A stretch of DNA of 64,000 nt from Arbacia lixula (Eukaryota > Echinodermata > Echinoidea > Arbacioida > Arbaciidae). The translations under genes were made by a program, and so were the position numbers. This document shows positions 25,641 to 64,000 of the stretch, one piece after another. Where the stretch lies: positions 6,596,679 to 6,660,678 of the forward strand of contig OZ022588.1 of NCBI GenBank assembly GCA_963669155.1, given 5' to 3'. How positions within the stretch are numbered: position 1 is the stretch's first letter; each line of letters opens with the position of its first letter. The notes beneath the pieces are model-generated. The model did not search any database, was not told the DNA's origin, and saw nothing but the letters and a program-made list of their open reading frames with translations.

Positions 25641-26797
25641 GATATCATAAACTACAAAATGGCAAAATAGCTAGGCATGGCATGCATTAGAAATGGGCAG
25701 TGGTCACAAAAACCTACAACCAAATTCTTATTTCATGTTCAAATCCTCCTTTCAACTGTTATGGTACAATAGCACAAAGCAGAACAGTCATGATCATGAT
25801 CCAACTCACAAAACAAAAGGATATTAGTCTCCTATTTAGTTTTATGATTTTCCACATTCAATTATATAGAGAGATAACATCTTACAAAATATACAAATAA
25901 TAATTGTTAGCATTGATCTCCAACATTTCTCAAGTCTTCATTGATTACATGTAGAAAAAGTTCCTCTCTATAGATGCTCATATCTCTCCACTTGTTTGCT
26001 TAATAAAACATACAAAAAACACAGAAATATATCCTTAACGTTGTAAAAGACCAAGCAATATCAAGAATTCTGCAAATAACATCATTATTGAATCGAGGAT
26101 GAAAATGTACCATCGTTTAACTAAAGGGTGTGCACATGATCATGCAGTCTACTTACAAGTACACATAGCCAACAATTTCATTGCATGTTTCAAGGACTGT
26201 ATACAGATGTATAAGTTCTATTCAGTCATTTGAACTATTTGGACTGATCAGAATCAAAAGCAATGGGAGAATATCAGTCATGTGACGAGACATAACCTGC
26301 TAACTCGCCACACGTCAATCCGACAAACATCCTCGTTTTCTGGCCTGGTATCTTTGGAAGAGCGTTTATCGCTATGGCAAGTAAAAGCTATTGTCTTCAA
26401 CTGTGGCAGCACCATGATGCCTGCTTTGTCGCAAAACACACTTGACAAAAAAACAACCACATGCCTCTTCTGCAGTGTCTCCTTCTCTGTACATTGGTTT
26501 AAGTATAAACAAAATAAAGACATGATAACACTGTCTACTTCAGAAGAGAAAGATCAAAATGTATGTCTTCCACAAAATGGCAACAATGGGACTATGCCCC
26601 CGCAAGACCAGAAGCAAAGAGTCTTTACAATTGTTGAAACATTCCTGTACTCTAGTAGCAGCAGTAGTAAGGGTTTCAGAAATACATGAGTTCCTATCTC
26701 CTCTCTCATCGTATTGAATCGATACAAGAGAGGACTGTCACAAATCACACAGCTGGTGAGAAACAGTCCAGACTATATCCAGGACACTGACCTGTTC

Positions 26798-55103
<28,306 letters not shown>

Positions 55104-56109
55104 CTGCAAATGGGAACAAAAACAATGACAAAGAACATGGGATCTATAAGGATATTTTATAAATGACGCTTGGAATTTTTAAGCACATCTTTTAAACAAT
55201 AAGTTACTGATGACAACCCCAAAGCTTGTCGATGGTTTGTCCACATAGCAATAACTAAGAGAGTGCATTCACCCATTCAAACAGGATCACTAAATACATT
55301 AACAGGCGAATGTCATTCATAACGCATTATTACTCAGTTAGGGAGAAAATTGTGATTAAATTACAAAAAACGGCTTATTGCACCACCTGAGGCTGACTTT
55401 TAAATCCATTAATGTACATCCTTGGCCTACACACTGGATAATCATCAACAAAACAAAGATAGGTTCCTAAAAAGAAGATATGTATGATGGAAAACTTAAC
55501 AAAACAAAGAGTCCACTCACAGCTTCAATTGTATGTTATCAATGACAATAATCAAAAGAATCTCTTGTAGAAAGTTTCAGATATCAATCAGTTTACAGGG
55601 ATGGCCGACATGACATTCTACATGTATGGTTCAACCTGGCTACATAGACATGTCAATCTATAAAGATCACCTGTCTGTAAAGACCAGTCAATTTCAATCC
55701 CTTCAGAGCAGTTTGCAATTGTGCATGTGATTGCACCTTTCTAGAAAGACCACTTTGGAATGGTCTTAATAACAGGCTTGATAGTACATAGTACTATCAT
55801 CCAGAATTTGTTTTACACACAGCTCAAAAGGACAGGATGTCACTTTTTTGTCAGCTATCTGTCCTGTACTGGATGAACAGCTCGCCCACAACTATAGAAA
55901 GCACGTCTCAAACAAACCAAAAAAAGGAAGAAGAATATGACTGATACTGTTTCAACAGGTGGTGCAGTTAAATTAACCTGAAGCTCACATTCATTTTTCT
56001 AGACTGTACGCGTGGTACGTGCAGTGTTTGCACCACCACACCCTGCATGCACTAAACATGCTCTCTGCTACATTCCTGCACATTTCTTCTGATTACTTCT
56101 TGGGGGCGT

Positions 56110-56147
<38 letters not shown>

Positions 56148-56214
56148 TACATACATACATACATATACACACACACAAGTCCCCGAAAGCCTGAGGGTCA
56201 TCCCGAATCATGTC

Positions 56215-56425
56215 ACATGGGTCTAATTAAGACAATCATCCGTGAACCTGAATCAGAAAGTCTTGGCCGAATGGAGTTAATAGAACGGGACCCCCGTGCG
56301 ACTTTGGCGATACCGAGTCGAGGCTAATCCTGTCTACCGCCTAATTAATGACTGCGCGTTATGGGGTGTCATTTCTCCCTCAGCGGTAAGTAATGTGGAG
56401 TGGGCCAATTAGTTTGCTAATTGAT
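56215..56425. promoter_or_regulatory. Candidate enhancer with clustered homeodomain-type motifs
   Basis: CTAATTAA (56223), GCTAATCC (56323), CTAATTAATG (56341), CCAATTAG (56405) and GCTAATTG (56416) lie within 210 bp of repeat-free, mixed-composition sequence, between a CA and a CT tract, in a NOS1AP intron. Function is inferred from motif density only. Confidence 0.35.
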
Positions 56426-56563
56426 GCGCTCTCTATCGCTATTTCTATCTCTCTATCTCTATCTATCTCTGTGTCATCGCTCTCCATCTCTCACTTGCTC
56501 TCGCTCCATTTCTATCTCGCCCCATCTCTTTCTCTCTCCCTCCATCTCTTTGTCACTCTCTCC

Positions 56564-56598
<35 letters not shown>

Positions 56599-56794
56599 TC
56601 TCCACCTCTCTCTCTCTCTCTCTCTCTCTCCATCTCTCCACCTCTCTCTCTCCATTTCCTTCCCTTTCTCTCACTCCCTCTTTCTCCCTCTTCATCTTTC
56701 TTTATTTCGATCTTTCTTTCTCTCTCCATCTATACTATCTCTGTTTCTCTAACTCTCCCTCACTCAATCTCTTTCCCTCCCTCTTTCTCTCCTT

Positions 56795-56829
<35 letters not shown>

Positions 56830-57872
56830 TATAAATCCATCTCCCTCTCATTAACATTTAGTCAACCTGTCTGTGGAAATACACAGGTTTGGAATTGGAG
56901 GGATCACTGAGTGTGAGTGGTTGTGATTTAGTACAATTCACTATATGCATGATGTATCCCTTCCGAGTACTATGTTTTCCATTCAACATGTACATGTATT
57001 AGCATGTATTAAGTTCCAATAAGAAACTTCATTAAACAGTTATGCATTATACATACTGATTTTGAAATAAAAGAAATCTTGAATTCGTTCCTCATCATAT
57101 GATGAAATCAAGAGGACCCATTCAAGTATTGAATAACACTTTGGGCTCAGCATTAAGTGTATCTTACATCATAAACTTAATTAAGAATTTAAAATGTCTT
57201 GGGTTTGCTGTATTTGATGGGTGATGCTCAATATTCAATATAAAAGAGAACCAGCATTCACCAGAAAATAATTAAAATGAACATTCCATAAAACTCATAC
57301 TCATTTCATCACTGCCTCAAAGTATAACATGAGTGTGCAAGATTTGGCAAATTGACACGAGCTTGTGCCTGCAGAGCACATATCCCCTTGGATTAAAAAC
57401 TTAAATAAATCTGTGCTCTTAAAAAGTCTGATGCTGATAAAAATCTTGAAATTATAAACAATTCATGAAATTGATATGAGACATATCATCCTCTCTTATT
57501 ACTCATAGGAGGAATCGAGCATGATTTTGTTCATTGTTCTGAAGATTATATTAATGATGATACCATGAACAATGAACATCACTGCTGATGAATCCCCTTC
57601 ATTCTCTTCTTTTGATATAAAATGATTGAGCACAAAAAAGAAGAAAGAGCAATAAACAACTTTCTCAAAATCCTGTCAAAATTACCCAAACAAACTGGGC
57701 CTACCGGTAGATAATTGCAATTTCACTTACAAGTCACTCAAAGACATAACTTTGATTTTTCCCTTTATTCCCTGCAGGAGAGAATCCATACCTCCAAAGT
57801 TACCATGACAAGAAATTATGCTGCCCTTAGGACAAGCTCATTTTAGATGAAGAACGGAGTCGCATAATCGTC

Positions 57873-57912
<40 letters not shown>

Positions 57913-60269
57913 ACATGGTAGTTAGTGAGAAGAGAGATTATAATCTTACTGTTTTGACAACCCCCTCCATTTCTTAATATATCCCTATGGTGACATTTAA
58001 CAAACTAGGATTTCAGCTCTGGAGTATACACGGACAACAAAAATCAGCACCGCAAGGAACAAAACCGTCCCTCTATAACCATCTGCCCATTTGCAAAACA
58101 AGAGAAACTCCAAAAAAAAGTCTTTTCAGTTGCTTTCTGGCTGCTGCCACCAAACAAATAAATGGTTATTTCACAGAATAGCCAAAGATACATATTCTGA
58201 AGAAAGTACCCAGGATCAATTATAGCACACTACATTTCAAAGTTTGAGCTGATGAGCCCTTTATAACGTCCCAAAATCTTGTGGGGGATACAAAAATCAA
58301 GAAGCCTGTTAGTTACGGGAGTATTTTTACTTAAATCTTTGTGTGCACTTAACGCATTTTTGCACACGTGATGAACATAAATTTCATAAAACAGCAATTT
58401 GCCTGATGCTCAAAGGATCAAAACAGATCAACTCTGTTCTGGGAAAAGTGAGGAAGAGACAACCTCCAGGTAAAATCTCAAAAGTTTCACAAGATGATTC
58501 GTCACTAACATTTTCTGACATCTGTCGCTGGATAATACATGTTAGCCTGGATCCCAGTCTGAAGAATATTGTCTGTTTTCTTTGTGATGTACTGCATGTG
58601 GATGCTGTCATCAAACCTATTAAGGTCTGGTTGCAAAGACTATTAATAAACATCCTTCCCCCTTCCTTTCTTCCCTTGTCATGACAGAAAAGGGGTTAGA
58701 ATAACGATTAGTCTCAGTATGTAGTCTCCATAGTGACGCAGCAGTTTGCAGCCCCAAATTCAACCAATGTATAGGCGTAGTTCACCATTTAACATACACT
58801 AATGTCCCTTTTCTATTGCTACTGACTGTATGTTAAAAAAAGGGAACAAAATTAAAAATGAATAAATTCAAAAAGTGATAATACAGAATCTAGACTACAG
58901 ACACCTCCCACATCTCTTCTGTCACACGTTCGGTTGCTAAGGATACCACCACATGTTCAAACATGACTTACGGTCCCACACATTATGTTTGGTGTGACTC
59001 ATATCCTCTCTCAACCCCAAGTCCCCAGTATGGCAATGTCATGCCCTGGTCAAAAAGACACAGAGTGGAGGGGAAAATGCAAGATGTAAAACAACAGGTG
59101 GTTGTTGTTTAAACCACAAGAATAGTGAATGTATAAACTCTTAAAGGGGTTTAAATATAGATTAAGATGTCTTTGACTTTTAATATGAGTAACATGTACT
59201 TAATCTTCAAAAGGCCATATTTATGCTGCCTATTAATAGCATACAAACCATCATACATGTACGAAGTTAAGGTTGATGTCAACACAAGCACAAACTAGCC
59301 AAGATAAACTATGACCATTAACTCTGACTCAATACTGCCGTGTAGAAATGGTCCATATTACTCGTGCTAAAATGCCTTGAAGAGTTAAGTGCCATAATAA
59401 TTCACTAATTCATGCACTTTCATGCCAGATACAGAAACTAACGCTAAATCCCACAAAAAATGTAAATTCCCAAGGGTTAAGGGAGATATTTTACAACTCA
59501 GCCAAGATAAATTAAAACCACTAATGCCACAAAAATAGCAAATCCATTATAGTTTCAGAGAAAGGAAAGGAAAGGAAAGGAAAGGAAATACTACTAGAAA
59601 ATTTGCATTTATATCCTTACAATATGAACTATGAATACTACTATAATGTAAACAACATGTTACGTTCTCTAACCATTATAAAATAAAGAATTTGTACAGA
59701 AGAATTTTGCATACTTTTCTGTAAAGTATAAAGTTCTGTTAGAAAGCTGGTGAAAAGTGCACATATCCTGCCTACAAAAGGACACACAAAAATTATGGAC
59801 ATTGGCTGCATTTGCGATGTAGCACACTAGTATGGTTGGATAACAATCATTTTAGAAATTCAAAAGAAACTTTAGTTTGACCTATATTGCAGTGTGAAAT
59901 TATTACATTACCATAATGATGAAATTGTGATGTTCATATGTGTCAGCACACTAGTTACCCATCTATATGAACCTATTTTATCGCGTAGCTCGATCAGACG
60001 TGCGTAAAGCTCCATCTACATCTATCGCCCTCGTGTGTTGTGCTACTCATTTGTTGACAATCACCCCCAGGGCAGAGGACTAATGAAATGACGTCAAACC
60101 AGCCTCCCTCGCTCCGTTTTTGAGTCCGTTTATTGTCACAGAGGTTTTATTCACTTCCTGTCCTCTCATTTTCCTCCAGGTCTGCCTCGCTTCTTTTCTC
60201 TTTGCCCCTCTCCCTCTCTGTCGCTCTCTCTCTCTGTCCTTCTCTGTGGCTCTCTCTTTCCCTGTCTGT

Positions 60270-60309
<40 letters not shown>

Positions 60310-60693
60310 CTCTCTCTACAACATTGTCACTCACCTCTTTTTTCTCACTTTTTCATTCCTCCTCTTTCCTACCCTCCATACTCTTTCTCTCCATCTCTCT
60401 CCCCCTCCCCCACCCACTCTCTCTTTCTCCCTCTCTCTCTCTCTCCCTTTCCTTCCTTCTATCCATCTCTCTCCCTCCATATCCCCCTCCCTATCCTGTA
60501 TCTCCCTTTATCTTTCCCTGCCCATCCTTCCCACTCTTTCCCCCTCTCTCTCTCTCTCTCTCTCTCTCTCATTCTTTCTCTCCCTGTCTCACTGTCAATC
60601 CCATTTCTTCAGTCTACACCTCCAAACCAACTCCAATTTTCCTCTCCATCTTTCTTTCTCCCTGGAAGTCCTGGTTATCATACACTCTCTAGA

Positions 60694-61192
60694 GGGCTGT
60701 CTTCATCAGCCCGATGTGGGCGTAATAGCGAGCTTGTTCTGATCGGGTTAGCTAGCCAGATCACGAAAATAGCTAGCTATTTGCGTCCTCCTTAGCCAGA
60801 TCAGGCAAAATAGCTAGCTATTTGGTCAAGAAAATTTCCAAAGAAATCTTGGGCTAGATGTAGTTAGCTCGAGCTACTTCGCAATTTAGCTCGAGCTAGG
60901 TCGGAGCGTCATTTGACTCATTAGCCTGAAAATTTCCCGACCTCAGCATGCATCAGCGCACACGAGGCATTGTTTATGTTACGTTTTTGTACGTGCGTGA
61001 ATGCGAGCTCACAACCGAAGCCATGCGGTCGAGGTCTATTACCGTCACACACTGCGCATGTGCGAACATCGAGATAATTTATGCATCCCGAGTTTCGAGC
61101 TAATGAAGACGCGATTCCAACTTCAGGCTAGTTCCCCGGATCAGCAAAATAGCTCGCTATTTTGTCTGATCGGGCTAATGAAGACGCACCCT
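60694..61192. mobile_element. MITE-like element with inverted GTCTTCAT ends
   Basis: GTCTTCATCAGCCCGAT at left pairs with ATCGGGCTAATGAAGACGC at right. Inside, the AAAATAGCTAGCTATTT palindrome recurs several times. Confidence 0.7.
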
Positions 61193-61467
61193 AGGACAAT
61201 CTAAAGCCATTTCTCTTCTCTCCAAATATGCTGATCCATGGCACGTGGTTTCTTACAGAAGAGAACAGTGTGCCTCAAAAGATTAAGGGATTATCATATA
61301 CCTCAGACCATCCACCTGGCATGACTTATACAGATCTCTTTTCTCATCAAAGTTCAATCTTCTAAACAACTAATTGTAAGAGAGTTATTAAATCATACAT
61401 AAGGATATTTGGAAGGAAATATATACCACCAGTTAAAAAGATTACCTCCTTTCTCTACACTTTTCTG

Positions 61468-62110
61468 CAGAAGGGGTAGAAGGAGGAAGAGGAGGGGAGG
61501 AGGGGGGAGGAGGAGAGGGGAGGAAAGCAGGGGGAGAGGAGGAGGACGGTAGGACGAGGATGGGAGGGGAGAGGAAGGAGAGGAGGAGGAGGAAGAGAAG
61601 GAGGAGGAGGAGCGGAGGAGGAAGAAGAGGAGAAGGAGCGGAGGAGGAAGAAGAGGAGGAGGAGGAAGAGGAAGGAGGAGGAGGAGGAGGAGGAGGAGGA
61701 AGAGGAGGAGGAGGAGGAGGAGGAGGAAGATAAGGAGGAGGAGGAAGAGGAAGAGGAAGAGGAGGAGGAGGGGGAGGAGGAGGAGGAGGAGGAGGAGGAG
61801 GAGGAAGAGGAGGAGGAGGAGGAGGAGGAGGAGGAGGAGGAGGAAGAGGAGGAGGAGGAGGAAGATGAGGAGGAGGAGGAGGAGGAAGAGGAAAGTACAA
61901 GGAAGGGACAAGGAGGGTCAAGGGGGGAGGAGAAGGAGGAGAAAATGGGGGAATAAAGGGTAACAATGAGGAAAAGGAGGATATGGAGGGTAAACAGGAA
62001 GAGGAGGGGAGGGGGGAAGAAGAAGAGGAGGGTGAAGAGGAGGAACAGGTGCAAAGTAGGACAACAAGGGAGAGAAGGACAAGGCAAAGTGAGTGAAGAG
62101 GAAGAAAAAG
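61468..62110. repeat. GGA-rich purine tract
   Basis: Imperfect (GGA)n/(GGAA) repeats. All long frames across it (Pro, Leu, Ser, Arg or Gly runs) are products of the repeat. Confidence 0.95.
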
Positions 62111-62306
62111 AGAAGATGAACCAGAAGGAGGTAAATAAGTACAAGGAGTGTCAGAAAAAGTGCAATGAGACCAGGCAATGGGGTCATAAGCTTTTTATAC
62201 TAAGCTGATGATCCGCTCATGATGCAGACATGCCTGCCACAATTTCTCACATAAAACAAGTTTGATTCACAATGATACCCCCACTTCCAACCACCCCGCT
62301 CTCCTC

Positions 62307-62354
<48 letters not shown>

Positions 62355-62601
62355 AACGCACACACACACACACAAACACACACACCAAACTCAAGGTCTG
62401 ATAGACTCACTCTGAAAATCCATTAACATGCATGCTTCTATGACGCACTTATCTGCCTAAAGAGGCTTTCCACAGCCATTAGGTCAACCAACACAAAAGT
62501 CATACCCATGGGACCATGTCAAGTTTACTTTGCTGTAGCTGCATGCAGGGCACAGCCTGCGAACTAGCACTCCTCATCTACAATGTACAATAACCCACAT
62601 C

Positions 62602-62806
62602 ATAGCCTGGCTTCAGGGCTTTTAGACATTTATAATCCAAACTGACAAATAGAATCTAGTTCTCTCACGATTAGTCACACTTTAAATCCCCTCATTTCTC
62701 CCTCTGTCCCAAGGAGAAGAAATTGAGAATGATTAGTCTATGGCAGCCAGACCCGTTTATTGAAGTTTGGATTTTAATTGCCCAACAGCCTGAATGCCAG
62801 GCTAAC
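62602..62806. mobile_element. AGCCTGG foldback MITE, family member 5
   Basis: ATAGCCTGGCTTCAGGGCTT at left, GAATGCCAGGCTAAC at right, with the shared AATGATTAGTCTATGGCAGC block. Confidence 0.7.
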
Positions 62807-63334
62807 TCCATCCCAACCATGTTTGCAAAGTGATGTGAGGGGGAAAGCCAAGAGGTGGCTAAATATTTACCTTTTAAGTCATCAAAAACCAGTCAATCTA
62901 TTTGTTTTGACTGAGGTTCAACATGCACTAATGCCCACAAGGCTGACTTTCAGCCTGGAAAAGTCTTGACCTTGCAAAGTGCAGGAATGTCTGGGCTTGG
63001 TCTCTGACACATCTAGGTTCCGTTCCCACTCGCAGCAGAGTCATCTCCATTAACCTGTTGCATGCTAGTTTCCTTCGAATCCATTAGCATACACACACTG
63101 GTCAGTGAGTTTCCAGAAGCAGTCGGTTAATTGATATTCTTCTGCAGCCTGGAACTGCAAAATTTTAAAATGAATGTTCCAAGCACAACTTATCGGTAAT
63201 ATATATGTAATGGACAGAAAAATCAGGAGCCTGCCTATATTCCAAAGAGTGAGGTGTGATCTACTTCAACCATGTATCCCAAAATCATCGCTTCCTATGA
63301 CAAGTCTTAGCCAACCCCAGACGATGTTGATTTC

Positions 63335-63517
63335 TGGGGGTGTTTCGCCAAGCTGTTCGCAAGTTACGAACAACTTTATGAATGACTGGTCTCCCTTCTT
63401 GTGCTAAATCAGACTCTCAATGAACAAAGTGTGGTATCACATTTAGCACAAGAAGGGATCACCAGTCGTTCGTAAAGTCGTTCGTAACTTACTAACAGCT
63501 TGGTGAAACATCCCCCA
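63335..63517. mobile_element. Foldback MITE, 183 bp
   Basis: CTGGGGGTGTTTCGCCAAGC pairs with GCTTGGTGAAACATCCCCCAG at the right. The inner AGCACAAGAAGGGA arm also pairs. Confidence 0.85.
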
Positions 63518-64000
63518 GTTCGGAGTGGAGCTCTTAGCTCTATTTTTCAAGACCTAACCGCCCCCCCCCCCACACCCTTGCCCCACCAATAGTATGCTGC
63601 TAAGAACATTTTTGCCAGTCTAAAAAGGGTATCACTTGTATCTGCGATGGATGTAGAAGTACACTACATGGGCATTCTGTCCATTTACAACCTGGGTTTC
63701 TGTCTTGCCCATTGGATAGCACTCAGGAGATTGGCTGAGTGATAAACTGAGACATAAAAATGCATGAAAACCGATCCTAATATAACATGCTCCCTGGTCG
63801 GAAAGCTCTGACCTGCTGTAATATAACACGGGAAGTTCTCGTTTGCATGTCAGAAGCTATATTCTGGGCAGCAGGTGGAAGGAGAGGAAGGAGGGAGGAG
63901 GGAGGAGGGAGGAGTGAGGGAGAGAGGGAGAGAGGGAGAGAGAGAGAGGAGATACAGAGAGGAGAGAGGAGGAAGGAGAGGAGCAGAGGGAGAGAGGGGA

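Larger units (their letters stand above)
21455..26797 (-). other. NOS1AP: Inferred long 3'UTR of NOS1AP
   Basis: From the NOS1AP stop leftwards there are 5.3 kb of AT-rich sequence with no recognised transposon and no coding frame. A minus-strand AATAAA sits at 21455-21460, followed by a GT/T-rich stretch (rc of about 21390-21440). It contains GA-rich (21900-22140) and CA (25512-25640) tracts. Long 3'UTRs are common for neuronal adaptor genes, but the extent is inferred only. Confidence 0.35.
55104..64000 (-). other. NOS1AP upstream intron(s), no exon recognised
   Basis: I searched by eye for the earlier PTB exons on the minus strand and found none. It contains CA/ATAC (56110-56172), CT tracts (56430-56850, 60180-60600), a GA run (57877-57910), GGA repeats (61468-62110), CA (62310-62390), MITEs at 60694, 62602 and 63335, and a GA-rich end (63870-64000). 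Confidence 0.6.

Noticed and set aside
58541-58570. A sixth AGCCTGG MITE member
   Set aside because: Only the first ~25 bases (TTAGCCTGGATCCCAGTCTG) match; the inner blocks and right end are missing.
61393-62208. Long Pro-, Leu- and Ser-rich minus-strand frames
   Set aside because: Frames of a GGA repeat, without splice sites or any family match.
55104-64000. Upstream NOS1AP PTB exons
   Set aside because: No minus-strand stretch matching the CAPON PTB core was found by eye; likely outside the window. A translated search with a PTB profile would settle it.

Overview
This is animal (metazoan) genomic DNA, not microbial. It holds two conserved, intron-rich protein genes with GT-AG introns, many microsatellites, and many short foldback or MITE-type transposons. 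The repeats (TTAA-flanked MITEs, GTCC-microsatellite elements carrying AGGTCA repeats, a Penelope-like retroelement) suggest a marine invertebrate deuterostome such as an echinoderm, or another non-vertebrate deuterostome. That assignment is inference; the sequence alone does not fix the species.

Region 1 (1-14 kb, + strand): the C-terminal 564 residues of DHX16 (Prp2-type DEAH-box spliceosomal helicase). Eleven exons join in frame from 756 to a stop at 13131-13133. The 5' part of the gene, including the Walker A motif, lies left of the window. Its introns carry a TTAA MITE, two elements with arrays of AGGTCAAAGGTCA, a 77-bp satellite and several partial copies of its own exon edges.

Region 2 (14-26.8 kb): intergenic and untranslated sequence between the two convergent genes. 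It holds a piggyBac-like MITE (14682-15461), a 45-bp minisatellite, simple repeats, another TTAA MITE (20183-20639) and an AT-rich stretch (about 21.4-26.8 kb) that I infer is the long 3'UTR of the second gene.

Region 3 (26.8-64 kb, - strand): the 3' part of NOS1AP/CAPON (nitric oxide synthase 1 adaptor protein). Four exons encode 597 residues: the end of the PTB domain, a linker, a Gln-rich coiled coil, and a long low-complexity C-terminus ending in a PDZ-ligand-like tail. The 5' exons with most of the PTB domain were not found and are probably right of the window. The introns hold an apparently intact Penelope-like element (RT plus GIY-YIG) with a 12-bp target-site duplication, many MITEs, large CCT/GGA tracts and a cluster of homeodomain-type motifs.

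The most unusual feature runs through both genes. At six coding boundaries (three donors, two acceptors and one stop codon), the edge of the exon plus its flanking intron or UTR has been duplicated in tandem, with units of roughly 80-200 bp, leaving arrays of decoy splice sites or stop codons beside the functional one.
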